The notes: a model not told the origin generated them from the letters alone. DNA of 23,980 nt from JBBAFB01 sp041655595 (GCA_041655595.1 JBBAFB010000018.1:1-23980), one strand, 5' to 3'. Shown: positions 1-7,688, counted from the stretch's first letter. Made by a program: numbers and translations.

Positions 1-1
1 G

Positions 2-967
2 ATAGTAGGTTTCCAGGAAGGATTAATTGACATGTCCGGTCCGGGGGCTGAATACACCCCCTTCTCCAAGACACTGAATGTTGTAGTAAAAGTTGATCCG
101 ATTGACGGCTTACATCAGCATGATCATGAAGCAGTTGTGCGTTTGGCAGGTTTTAGGACAGCAGCCTACTTGGGTGAGGCAGGCAGGGAAGTAGAACCCG
201 ATGAGGTGTTGGCTTACGAAACAAAGCCCTTGCTTCAACAGGTAGCCGAATACCCAGAGCTGCCTAAAGTGGTTTATGTCTATATGCTGCAAACCCAAGG
301 TTTGCTTCATGATACTTATGTTTATGGGGTAGATGCCAAAAAGATTATCCCAACCTTAGTTTATCCGACAGAAGTGATGGATGGCGCTATTGTCAGCGGA
401 AACTGTGTATCTGCCTGCGATAAAAACCCGACCTATGTTCATCAAAATAGTCCGGTAATTCATGATTTATATGAACGCCATGGTAAAGATATTAATTTCA
501 TCGGCTGTGTAATTACCAACGAGAATGTTTATTTAGCAGATAAACAGCGTTCATCCAATATGACGGCTAAGCTGGTGGAGTTAATCGGGGCCGATGCAGC
601 CATTATTTCTGAGGAAGGTTTTGGAAACCCGGATACAGACTTGGTCATGAACTGTAATAAGATTGAAGCAAAAGGCATTAAAACTGTTTTAATTACGGAT
701 GAATATGCCGGCCAGGACGGGGCTTCTCAATCTTTGGCCGATGCTACACCTGCCGGGGATGCAGTAGTAACTGCAGGGAATGCTAACGAGGTAATTACCT
801 TGCCTCCGATGAAAACGGTGATCGGTTACCCCGAAACAGCGGATGTTATTGCAGGTGGGACTTCAGGTAGCTTGAAGGCCGACGGCAGTATCACTGCAGA
901 AATCCAGGTTATTACTTGTTCCACCAATGAGCTAGGCTTTGGGCTTCTGTCGGCAAAAGGATATTAA
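2..967 (+). CDS. grdE: Glycine reductase component B, pyruvoyl-forming precursor GrdE (5' partial)
   Basis: GrdE is the proprotein of the substrate-specific component B of glycine reductase. It is known to be cleaved before a cysteine, giving two subunits, one with an N-terminal pyruvoyl group that binds glycine as a Schiff base. The frame is open to the left edge: residues IVGFQEGLID precede the first ATG at position 32. That ATG is therefore internal, and by family length (about 430 aa) roughly 105-110 N-terminal residues are missing. The cleavage-site context GNCVSACDKN is visible, with the Cys codon at 404-406. The C-terminal half is complete and ends in LGFGLLSAKGY. It is followed after 72 nt by grdA, in the conserved order E-A-B-C-D. 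Paralogues for sarcosine or betaine (GrdG, GrdI) are the alternative, but the similarity remembered for GrdE and the single complete A-B-C-D set favour glycine. Confidence 0.93.
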   Translation: MVGFQEGLIDMSGPGAEYTPFSKTLNVVVKVDPIDGLHQHDHEAVVRLAGFRTAAYLGEAGREVEPDEVLAYETKPLLQQVAEYPELPKVVYVYMLQTQGLLHDTYVYGVDAKKIIPTLVYPTEVMDGAIVSGNCVSACDKNPTYVHQNSPVIHDLYERHGKDINFIGCVITNENVYLADKQRSSNMTAKLVELIGADAAIISEEGFGNPDTDLVMNCNKIEAKGIKTVLITDEYAGQDGASQSLADATPAGDAVVTAGNANEVITLPPMKTVIGYPETADVIAGGTSGSLKADGSITAEIQVITCSTNELGFGLLSAKGY

Positions 968-1039
968 AAACCAATTGCTGTCAAGTTATTTAAAAAGATT
1001 CTAAAATAAACACTAAAAAATCTGGAAGGAGAGATCTAA

Positions 1040-1483
1040 TTGCTAGAAGGCAAAAAGGTAGCAATTTTGGGCGATCGAGATGGCATTCCAGGTCCGGCGA
1101 TTGAAGAGTGTGTTAAGACAGCCGGAGCCGAAATAGTATTTTCGGCAACTGAGTGCTTTGTCTGAACCGCCGCAGGTGCAATGGACTTGGAAAACCAAGC
1201 TCGGATTAAAGATTTAGCGGACAAATACGGTAATGAGGATTTAATCGTAATTCTCGGCGGAGCAGAGGCAGAAGCTTCTGGTCTGGCAGCAGAAACCGTG
1301 TCCACCGGAGATCCGACTTATGCAGGTCCGTTGGCAGGAGTCCCGTTGGGACTTAAAGCTTACCATATCTTTGAATTAAAGGATCAAGTTGATTCAGCTG
1401 TTTATGATGAGCAGATCGGTATGATGGAAATGGTATTAGATGTAGATGAGATTGTAAACGAGGTTAAAAATTACCGCGGATAA
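1040..1483 (+). CDS. grdA: Glycine reductase selenoprotein A (GrdA), Sec-containing
   Basis: GrdA is the small selenoprotein shared by glycine, sarcosine and betaine reductases. It carries the carboxymethyl-selenoether intermediate from component B to component C. The reading frame starts at TTG 1040, preceded by GGAAGGAGAG at a suitable distance, and begins MLEGKKVAILGDRDGIPGPA. At 1163-1165 an in-frame TGA lies in the family signature ECFV-U-TAAGAMDLENQ, so codon 42 is selenocysteine rather than stop. Reading through gives 147 aa, a little shorter than the roughly 158 aa I recall for the family. The C-terminal half has the expected AAETV, GDPTYAGPLAGV and VDSAVYDEQIGMMEMVLD segments. A standard gene caller would report only the fragment from ATG 1181. 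A candidate SECIS hairpin follows the TGA. Confidence 0.95.
1163..1199 (+). promoter_or_regulatory. Selenocysteine UGA codon and candidate bSECIS hairpin in grdA
   Basis: The Sec UGA is at 1163-1165. After 20 nt, CTTGG (1186-1190) and CCAAG (1195-1199) form a 5-bp stem with an AAAA loop, or a 4-bp stem with loop GAAAAC. The position within about 20-40 nt of the UGA suits a bacterial SECIS element recognised by SelB. The stem is short, so the fold is tentative even though Sec insertion itself is well supported by the protein family. Confidence 0.6.
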
Positions 1484-1512
1484 GTTTTGAACCCGAAAAA
1501 GGGGGGAAAATA

Positions 1513-2817
1513 GTGAAAAAGATAGTACATTATATTAACCAGTTCTATGCCGGCATCGGGGGCGAAGAAAAAGCCGATGTCAGACCGGAACTTAGAGAGG
1601 GCCATGTGGGCCCGGGAATGGCTTTTGCAGGGGCTTTAAAGGACGAGGCTACTATTGTTGCCACTGTTGTTTGCGGTGACAGCTACTTTAACGAAAACAT
1701 TGATGAGGCATTGGCTCAAGTTTTAGACATGATCAAGAGCCAAGAGCCGGACATGGTAATTGTGGGACCGGGATTTAATGCAGGTCGTTACGGAATTGCC
1801 TGTGGCGCAGTGGCGAAAGGAGTCACCGAGGAACTGGGTGTTCCGGTGGTGGGAGGTCTGTATCCGGAGAATCCAGGCCTTGATATGTACAGACGCTATG
1901 CCTACTTTGTAGAAACGGGCAATTCTGCAGCTGGAATGAGAAAAGCTGTGGCAGATATGTCCGTACTGATTAAAAAAATTCTAGGCGATGTAGAAATTGG
2001 CACTCCCGAAGAAGAGGGTTACTTGCCCAGAGGACTTCGCCTGAACTATTTTGCTGAGGAAAGAGGCTCCCAAAGAGCGGTTAAGATGCTCCTTAAGAAG
2101 ATTAAGGGAGAGCCCTATGTTACCGAGTTTCCCATGCCGGTCTTTGATAGGGTGCAGCCGGCCGCAGCAGTTAAGGATATTACCAAAGCAAAAATCGCCT
2201 TGGTATCCTCAGGGGGCCCGGTACCCAAGGGCAACCCGGATCGTATTGAGTCTTCCAGCGCTTCCAAGTATGGTAAGTACAGCTTAGAAGGGATCAATGA
2301 TTTCACACCCGAAATCGGGCAAACGGCTCATGGCGGCTATGACCCGGTTTACGCTAACGAGGATTTGGATAGGGTTTTGCCCATTGATGTTTTGCGGGAA
2401 ATGGAAGCCAATGGGGAAATCGGCAGCATCCATGAGTTTTGGTACGCTACCGTAGGTAATGGTACCGCAGTTGCCAGTTGTAAGAAGTATGCGACTGAAA
2501 TAGCCGCGGATTTAAATGCCGCCGGTGTAGATGCGGTTATCCTGACTTCCACCTGAGGCACCTGTACTCGTTGCGGTGCAACGATGGTAAAAGCAATTGA
2601 AAGCACAGGTCTACCGGTTGTTCATATGTGTACCATAGTACCTATTTCCCAAACTGTGGGGGCCAACCGAATTGTACCAACCATTGCTATTCCTCACCCC
2701 TTGGGCAATCCTAACATGACACCCAAGGATGAAAAGGAATTAAGAAGAAAACTGGTAAGAAGAGCACTAAAGGCATTAGGAACTGAAATAGAAATGCAAA
2801 CAGTATTCGAAGAATAG
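1513..2817 (+). CDS. grdB: Glycine reductase component B selenoprotein subunit GrdB, Sec-containing
   Basis: GrdB is the selenoprotein subunit of component B. With pyruvoyl-GrdE it activates glycine and hands the carboxymethyl group to GrdA. Translation starts at GTG 1513 behind a GGGGGG-rich Shine-Dalgarno. The frame runs 347 codons to TGA at 2554-2556 in the context LTST-U-GTCTRCGATMVKAIE, and continues without interruption to TAG at 2815-2817. This gives 434 aa with Sec at codon 348, matching the family size of about 436 aa and its near-350 Sec. Two cysteines follow Sec closely (UGTCTRC). The GPGFNAGRYG motif is in the N-terminal half. Without read-through the gene is split into 347- and 77-residue pieces. 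A perfect 6-bp hairpin after the UGA is a good SECIS candidate. Sarcosine- or betaine-specific paralogues (GrdF, GrdH) are possible but less likely next to GrdE. Confidence 0.95.
2554..2583 (+). promoter_or_regulatory. Selenocysteine UGA codon and bSECIS hairpin in grdB
   Basis: UGA is at 2554-2556. Twelve nucleotides later CGTTGC (2569-2574) pairs perfectly with GCAACG (2578-2583) around a GGT loop. The loop starts 18 nt after the UGA and opens with G, as expected for bacterial SECIS elements bound by SelB. This is the clearer of the two SECIS candidates in the window. Confidence 0.75.
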
Positions 2818-2841
2818 GTTTCCTTTTGTTGATCCCGACCG

Positions 2842-2857
2842 CCCTGCTTAGTCAGGG
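2842..2857 (+). other. Short hairpin in the grdB-grdC intergenic region
   Basis: CCCTG (2842-2846) and CAGGG (2853-2857) form a 5-bp stem with a 6-nt loop. Partly complementary flanks (ACC/GGT) could extend it. No T-run follows, so it is not an ordinary terminator. It sits 25 nt after the grdB stop, upstream of a second, much stronger hairpin. Confidence 0.4.
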
Positions 2858-2905
2858 GTGGTTAACAGGATGTAAAAGGTGCTTAAATACCTTGTTTGGC
2901 TTTGA

Positions 2906-2934
2906 CAAAGGGGACATCAAAGATGTCCCCTTTG
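2906..2934 (+). other. Strong perfect hairpin between grdB and grdC
   Basis: A 13-nt left arm (2906-2918, CAAAGGGGACATC) pairs without mismatch with 2922-2934 around an AAA loop. It is followed by GCTTACATG rather than a T-run, so it is probably not an efficient terminator. Placed 34 nt before the grdC start, it could be an mRNA-processing or stability element that separates the grdEAB message from grdCD, or a copy of an intergenic palindrome family. Confidence 0.7.
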
Positions 2935-2967
2935 CTTACATGTTTTAATTTTTGCGGAGGTGAAAGA

Positions 2968-4506
2968 ATGAATTATCCAGTAGTGAAAGGAGCAAGTTAT
3001 ACCTTAATTCATGCCCCGGATATGGTAATTCATCAAGGTACTACCCAGATTACAGAACGATTGAAGCATGCCGATGGGGATCATTTGAAAAAACTGCCCG
3101 CCCACTTAAGGAGCTTTGATGAGGTAGTGGCATATCCCCCAAATCAGGTTTATATTGGCAATCTGGAGCCGGATGCTTTGGCAAATACTCCAAAGCCCTG
3201 GTACGAAAACTTAGTAGAAAATGCAGGGCGTTTTGGTAACTTTGGTGAAATTACCCCTCAAGATGAATTTTATGGTTTGATGAAGGCGGTAGATGTTTTT
3301 GACTTGGTTTTACTGGAAGAAGATTTTCAGTCCCGGGTAAAGGAAAAGCTATCGGCACACTCTGTGCTCGGTGATATTAAAGAACTGGCTAAGCTCGATA
3401 AAAACCCTGCTTCCAAGGAAGAGATAGAGAAGCTGGTTTCCGGTGGAATTGCGGAGGGCATGTACCAAAATGGCCAACTAATCGGCTGTGTTAAAAGGGC
3501 CCACGAATTTGATGTGGCTTTGTCTCAAGACGTTTTATTCGAAAACTTGGTCAGCAAGGCTTCCGCTGTTATTGCTCTTAAAAATTTGCTTGCTAAAACC
3601 GGATTAAAACCGGAAGAGGTTGACTACCTGGTGGAATGTTCCGAGGAGGCTTGCGGTGATATGAACCAGAGAGGGGGGGGCAACTTCGCTAAGGCTATTG
3701 GTGAAATCTGTGGCTGTGTCAATGCCACCGGCTCAGATACCAGGGGCTTTTGTGCCGCCCCAGCCCATGCCCTGGTTACTGCCTCCGCCTTGGCTCAGGC
3801 AGGGATCTATCAAAATGTGGTTGTAGTGGCCGGCGGATCTTGTGCAAAGCTGGGCATGAATTCCAGGGATCATATTAAAAAAGAGATGCCCGTTATGGAG
3901 GATGTGCTGGGTACCTTTGCAGTCCACATCGGACAAAATGATGGAGTGAATCCAATTATTCGTACCGACGGTATTGGACGTCACAAAATTGGTTCGGGTT
4001 CTTCACCGCAGGCAGTTATGCAGGCCTTGGTAACAGATCCCATTGATAAGCTAGGTTTAAGTCTCAGTCAAATTGATCGTTTCTCCCCGGAAATGCAAAA
4101 TCCTGAGATTACGGTACCTGCCGGTGCGGGGGATGTCCCTAATGCTAATTACAAAATGATTGCTGCCTTAGGAGTGAGAAGAGGGGATTTTGAAAAATCC
4201 GAGCTTGCCGGTGAAGTTGAACGCTTTGGTATAACCGGCTACGCTCCTACCCAGGGCCATATTCCTTCCGGAGTTCCTTTTGTAGGCTTTGCTAGGGAAA
4301 TGATTTTAGATGGCCGCCTGGAAAAGGTCATGGTAATTGGTAAGGGAAGCTTGTTTTTGGGCCGCCTAACTAATTTATTTGATGGAGTCTCTTTTCTTAT
4401 GGAAAAGAACCCTGGCAAGCAGGAAACAGGTTTTGATAAGGATGAGGTAAGAAAAATGATTGCAGAGGCCATGAGGGGTTTAGCAGAATCCTTCAAGGAA
4501 GAATGA
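2968..4506 (+). CDS. grdC: Glycine reductase component C, beta subunit GrdC
   Basis: GrdC forms component C together with GrdD. Component C receives the carboxymethyl group from selenoprotein A and releases acetyl phosphate and then the reduced protein. I place the start at ATG 2968, behind GGAGGTGAAAG and beginning MNYPVVKGASYTLIHAPDM, the family N-terminus. The frame is open upstream to 2896, but that stretch is a hairpin and does not look coding. The product is 512 aa. Residues around VECSEEACGDMNQRGGGNFAK and FCAAPAHALVTASALAQAG resemble the ketoacyl-synthase/thiolase-like fold described for this family. The C-terminal part contains ITGYAPTQGHIPSGVPFVGFA and the end VRKMIAEAMRGLAESFKEE. 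The stop is 31 nt before grdD, indicating one operon. Confidence 0.94.
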   Translation: MNYPVVKGASYTLIHAPDMVIHQGTTQITERLKHADGDHLKKLPAHLRSFDEVVAYPPNQVYIGNLEPDALANTPKPWYENLVENAGRFGNFGEITPQDEFYGLMKAVDVFDLVLLEEDFQSRVKEKLSAHSVLGDIKELAKLDKNPASKEEIEKLVSGGIAEGMYQNGQLIGCVKRAHEFDVALSQDVLFENLVSKASAVIALKNLLAKTGLKPEEVDYLVECSEEACGDMNQRGGGNFAKAIGEICGCVNATGSDTRGFCAAPAHALVTASALAQAGIYQNVVVVAGGSCAKLGMNSRDHIKKEMPVMEDVLGTFAVHIGQNDGVNPIIRTDGIGRHKIGSGSSPQAVMQALVTDPIDKLGLSLSQIDRFSPEMQNPEITVPAGAGDVPNANYKMIAALGVRRGDFEKSELAGEVERFGITGYAPTQGHIPSGVPFVGFAREMILDGRLEKVMVIGKGSLFLGRLTNLFDGVSFLMEKNPGKQETGFDKDEVRKMIAEAMRGLAESFKEE

Positions 4507-4537
4507 TGGCAAAAGAGTTGGATAGGGAGGTGAGTTA

Positions 4538-5698
4538 GTGGATAATCAAGCGATTCGCAAGACTATAGGAGATATTTTTGAGGAAGTAGCCCGTGGCTTG
4601 GAAACCGGTGATTTTGGTCAAAAAACCAGGGTGGGTATCACCATTTTGGGCAGCGAGTTGGGTACCGAGGAGGTGCTTCGGGGTGCTGAACTGGCTCAGT
4701 TACAAAATCCGGATCTGGAAGTGGTGGTAATCGGTAGCGGTGTTGAGACCGCTTTGGAATTAGCGGAAGCGGAGGATGAAGCTGCTGCCCACTCATTAAT
4801 GGACCACATGTTGACATCCGGGCAGTTAGATGCCGCAGTTACCATGCATTATAATTTTCCCATAGGTGTATCCACAGTGGGAAAGGTGATAACACCCAGT
4901 CGGGGACGGGAAATGTTTTTAGCCACCACCACAGGCACTTCCGCAACGGAAAGACTGGAAGCCATGCTTAAAAACACCGTCTATGGGATTGCCACTGCTA
5001 AAGCCTGCGGCAACCCAAATCCGACTGTGGGCATTTTGAATATTGACGGGGGCCGTCAGGTAGAGAGGGCCCTACTCAAATTACAGGAAAACGGTTACCC
5101 CATTAATTTTGCTAAGTCAGCCCGAAAAGACGGCGGTATAGTAATGAGGGGTAATGATCTGCTGTTGGGTGCCCCCGATGTGATGGTGATGGATAGCCTG
5201 ACCGGTAATGTATTAATGAAAATGTTTGCCGCCTACAGCAGCGGTGGCAACTATGAAGCCCTAGGTTATGGCTATGGGCCCGGAGTTGGAGAGGGTTATG
5301 ATCGAATTATTTGCATTATCTCCCGCGCTTCCGGCGCTCCTGTAATAGCCGGGGCAATACGCTTTGCCGGTGATGCTGCCAAAGGAAAGTTGCTGACTTT
5401 AGCTAATGAAGAGTTTGCCAAGGCTAAAAAAGCCGGCTTAGAAGATTTGATCAAGGCCAGAACAGAAAAGGAAACTGTTCAAAAGGAAACGGCGGAAATC
5501 GTGCAACCGCCGGCTAAGACTGTTACTGCTGAAATACCCGGGATTGAGGTTCTGGATTTGGAAGATGCGGTGCAGACCCTTTGGAAAGCGGGAATCTATG
5601 CTCAGAGCGGTATGGGTTGCACGGGACCTATTGTGATGGTAGCCCCCGAAGATTTGGGGGAATCCCGAAAATTATTAGCAGAAGCGGGATATTTATAA
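4538..5698 (+). CDS. grdD: Glycine reductase component C, alpha subunit GrdD
   Basis: GrdD is the second subunit of component C, related in fold to phosphate acyltransferases of the PlsX type, and is the part that generates acetyl phosphate. The start is GTG 4538 behind GGGAGGTGAG, giving 386 aa. Visible marks are KTRVGITILGSELGTEEVLRG near the N-terminus, GYGPGVGEGYDRIICIISRASGAPV in the middle, and the conserved C-terminal QSGMGCTGPIVMVAP with Cys about residue 361, which family work implicates in acyl transfer. A low-complexity charged stretch (roughly residues 290-330, KARTEKETVQKETAEIVQPPAKT) links the main body to the C-terminal module. The gene ends the operon: an intrinsic terminator begins at its stop codon. 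Confidence 0.94.
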   Translation: MDNQAIRKTIGDIFEEVARGLETGDFGQKTRVGITILGSELGTEEVLRGAELAQLQNPDLEVVVIGSGVETALELAEAEDEAAAHSLMDHMLTSGQLDAAVTMHYNFPIGVSTVGKVITPSRGREMFLATTTGTSATERLEAMLKNTVYGIATAKACGNPNPTVGILNIDGGRQVERALLKLQENGYPINFAKSARKDGGIVMRGNDLLLGAPDVMVMDSLTGNVLMKMFAAYSSGGNYEALGYGYGPGVGEGYDRIICIISRASGAPVIAGAIRFAGDAAKGKLLTLANEEFAKAKKAGLEDLIKARTEKETVQKETAEIVQPPAKTVTAEIPGIEVLDLEDAVQTLWKAGIYAQSGMGCTGPIVMVAPEDLGESRKLLAEAGYL

Positions 5699-5726
5699 AA
5701 AAAGGCCGGATCTCCGGCTTTTTTTT
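5697..5726 (+). terminator. Intrinsic terminator of the grd operon
   Basis: GCCGG (5705-5709) and CCGGC (5714-5718) pair around ATCT. The stem is extended by A-rich and T-rich flanks and followed by eight T residues (5719-5726). It starts at the grdD stop codon and marks the operon end. The A-run on the left means it may also work on the opposite strand. Confidence 0.9.
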
Positions 5727-5814
5727 ATAGCTTTCCGCCTGCAGCTTTAAAAGCAGGTATTTAACACTTACATGCGAAATTACAATAGTAAAATCCGAAA
5801 AAGGTGGATGTAGA

Positions 5815-6852
5815 ATGAAGGACAATCTGGTATCTATTCGCTGGGATCAAGATAGACTTATATTATTGGATCAAACCAAGTTACCGCTGGAAACCATCTT
5901 TATCGAAGTCAATACAATTGAAGAAGCTTGGACAGCAATTAAGAAGCTAATAGTCAGGGGAGCCCCCGCTATAGGTATCGCCGCCGCCTTCGGTCTATAT
6001 CTGGGAGTAAGAAATAGCAGTGCAACTGATTTTCAAAGCTTTTTTCAAGAGCTTAGGTCCCAATCTGCTTATCTAGCAACTTCTCGCCCTACCGCTGTCA
6101 ACCTTTCCTGGGCTTTAAATAGAATGGAAAGGGCCCTGTTGGATAAGGGCGGTAGTGTTGAAGAACTAAAGACATTGCTTTTGCAGGAAGCCCAAATAAT
6201 CCTAGAGGAAGATGAGCATATTTGCCGTCAAATCGGTGAACATGGTTTATCTTTGCTAAAAGATGGCATGACTGTTCTGACACACTGTAACGCGGGCAGC
6301 TATGCCACTGCCCGCTATGGAACTGCCCTGGCACCCATCTACCTGGCCCAAGAAAAGGGGTGGCAAATAAAGGTTTACGCCGGCGAAACACGTCCTCTGC
6401 TTCAGGGCTCCCGCCTAACAGCCCATGAATTATTGCTGAATGGAATAGATGTAACCTTGATAACTGATAGCATGGCCGCCTATGTGATGCAAAAAGGCTG
6501 GATAGATGCGGTAATTGTAGGGGCCGATCGGGTAGCTGCCAATGGGGATACTGCTAATAAAATAGGCACCTACGGTTTAGCCGTTTTGGCGAAGGAACAC
6601 GAAATACCCTTTTTTATTGCCTGTCCCACTTCTACCATTGATTTAAAAACCGCCACTGGCCAAGAAATAATAATCGAAGAAAGGAATCCCCAGGAAATAA
6701 TCCAGGGCTTTGGTAAAATTACCGCTCCTCCGGGAGTAAAGGTTTTCAACCCCGCCTTTGATGTTACCCCATATCAATATATCACTGCCTTGATTACAGA
6801 AAAAGGTGTAGTGTATCCGCCTTTTAAAAAAAACCTCTGGACAATAGCATAA
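5815..6852 (+). CDS. mtnA: S-methyl-5-thioribose-1-phosphate isomerase
   Basis: MtnA interconverts methylthioribose 1-phosphate and methylthioribulose 1-phosphate in salvage of methylthioadenosine. The 345-aa product starts at ATG 5815 behind AAAGGTGG. It has the eIF2B-like isomerase signatures: RGAPAIGIAAAFGL near residue 43, HCNAGSYATARYGTALAP with catalytic Cys158, YAGETRPLLQGSRLTAHEL, and VGADRVAANGDTANKIGTY with Asp238. These positions agree closely with Cys160 and Asp240 of the B. subtilis enzyme. It stands alone between the grd terminator and a 285-nt gap, with no other methionine-salvage gene (mtnK, mtnN, mtnW) in the window, so which version of the pathway it serves is unknown. No S-box-like leader is apparent in the 88 nt after the grd terminator. 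Confidence 0.95.
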   Translation: MKDNLVSIRWDQDRLILLDQTKLPLETIFIEVNTIEEAWTAIKKLIVRGAPAIGIAAAFGLYLGVRNSSATDFQSFFQELRSQSAYLATSRPTAVNLSWALNRMERALLDKGGSVEELKTLLLQEAQIILEEDEHICRQIGEHGLSLLKDGMTVLTHCNAGSYATARYGTALAPIYLAQEKGWQIKVYAGETRPLLQGSRLTAHELLLNGIDVTLITDSMAAYVMQKGWIDAVIVGADRVAANGDTANKIGTYGLAVLAKEHEIPFFIACPTSTIDLKTATGQEIIIEERNPQEIIQGFGKITAPPGVKVFNPAFDVTPYQYITALITEKGVVYPPFKKNLWTIA

Positions 6853-7136
6853 ATCATCACAAAAAGGCAGGTTAAAGTCGGAATATGTCGAATAAAACCA
6901 TAGGAATGCGGCATTATTTTTTGGAAAAAAATAATAAACTACTTGGCAAGAGACTATAATAGAAGAAACAGGACGGTCCGGGTGTTTGGACAAAGGGAAT
7001 AAGGGGGAATGTTGAAAAACGGTGAAAATAAAAACAGTATCTCCATTCAAAACTGTTGCCGGTTATGCTTGTCGGTACAATTTTTTATTGGCATCACGTC
7101 GAGCCCGGAAATTATGTTCATTAGGAGGGAAATAAA
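6853..7136 (+). promoter_or_regulatory. Intergenic region with a -10-like box and a long, possibly structured leader
   Basis: This 284-nt gap has no convincing gene. It contains an A/T-only hairpin (6913-6922 with 6926-6935), a perfect TATAAT at 6955-6960 without a good -35, and then about 170 nt of leader before the zinc-ribbon gene. In the leader, TCCGGG (6977-6982) can pair with CCCGGA (7104-7109), enclosing AACAGT/ACTGTT (7033-7038, 7052-7057) and TGCCG/CGGTA (7057-7061, 7073-7077). The last is followed shortly by six T residues. The arrangement is like a structured 5' UTR but matches no riboswitch I recognise. The ribosome binding site AGGAGGG sits just after the outer helix. Confidence 0.4.
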
Positions 7137-7622
7137 ATGGCCTTATTTAATGATTTCAAGAAAAAGGTTGTAGGGACCACACAAAGTGCTGTCAAGGCGA
7201 CCAAAGAGTTGGCGGAATCCTCCAAACTTAATTCTCAGATAACTGATGAACAGCGTAAAATCGAAGGTTTGTACTCTAAACTGGGCAAGCTTTATTTTGA
7301 AACCCTTGGGGATAAAGCCGAGCAACCTCTGGAGGAGCTGTGCGCTGAAATTAAAGCTACTCAGGAGGTTATCACTAAGTTGCAGTTGGAAGTTCAGCGA
7401 ATCAAGGGTATCAAGGTATGCCCCAATTGCGGGACAGAACTGGCCTTGACCGCCGGTTTTTGCAGCGAATGCGGTACAGCTGTTGAAACACCGGTTGCTC
7501 CGGAAGAAAAGGAGCCTCCGGCCGAAGAGCCGAACCATTGTACCAATTGCGGGACAGAACTGGAGGAAGGTGCACTGTTTTGTAGCTCTTGCGGACAAAA
7601 GGTATCATCGAAGATATCCTGA
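7137..7622 (+). CDS. Small protein with N-terminal helical region and two zinc ribbons
   Basis: A 161-aa protein of unknown function starting at ATG 7137 behind a strong AGGAGGGAAATAAA site. Residues 1-90 look helical and partly coiled-coil (AESSKLNSQITDEQRKIEGLYSKLG, ATQEVITKLQLEVQRIKGIK). Then come two four-cysteine zinc ribbons: Cys95/98/109/112 and Cys135/138/149/152, joined by a Pro/Glu-rich linker (VAPEEKEPPAEEP). Both begin with the same CxNCGTEL pattern, and their DNA shares an exact 21-nt repeat. There is no signal peptide or membrane segment, so it is probably cytoplasmic. Proteins of this layout are common in Firmicutes and usually unannotated; a scaffold or nucleic-acid/protein-binding role is only a guess. 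It is monocistronic and ends at a shared bidirectional terminator. Confidence 0.85.
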   Translation: MALFNDFKKKVVGTTQSAVKATKELAESSKLNSQITDEQRKIEGLYSKLGKLYFETLGDKAEQPLEELCAEIKATQEVITKLQLEVQRIKGIKVCPNCGTELALTAGFCSECGTAVETPVAPEEKEPPAEEPNHCTNCGTELEEGALFCSSCGQKVSSKIS

Positions 7623-7649
7623 AATATTTAAGGCAGTAATTGACATTTA

Positions 7650-7681
7650 AAAAGCTGTTGCTTGGAAAAGCAACAGCTTTT
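7650..7681. terminator. Bidirectional terminator between zinc-ribbon gene and rubredoxin
   Basis: AAAAGCTGTTGCTT (7650-7663) pairs perfectly with AAGCAACAGCTTTT (7668-7681) around GGAA, a 14-bp stem with A-rich and T-rich ends. The flanking genes converge on it, so it can serve both strands. Confidence 0.9.
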
Positions 7682-7688
7682 AACATCT

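Noticed and set aside
32..34. ATG at 32 as the grdE start
   Set aside because: The frame is open to the left edge and the residues before it (GFQEGLID) continue the family sequence; there is no fitting ribosome binding site.
1036..1305. Minus-strand ORF across grdA
   Set aside because: It lies opposite the well-supported grdA frame and has no recognisable domain or ribosome binding site.
2902..2907. Perfect TTGACA as a -35 box inside the grd operon
   Set aside because: No -10-like sequence occurs at 15-19 nt; that position is occupied by the C-rich hairpin arm.
2896..2967. N-terminal extension of grdC
   Set aside because: The stretch is a 13-bp hairpin; ATG 2968 has a strong Shine-Dalgarno and gives the family N-terminus.
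6643..7050. 135-codon minus-strand ORF over the end of mtnA and the gap
   Set aside because: It overlaps mtnA, its product is of biased composition, and there is no supporting start signal.
7008..7181. Small + strand ORF (MLKNGENKNSISIQ...) in the zinc-ribbon leader
   Set aside because: It overlaps the zinc-ribbon start in another frame, its Shine-Dalgarno spacing is poor, and the composition looks random.
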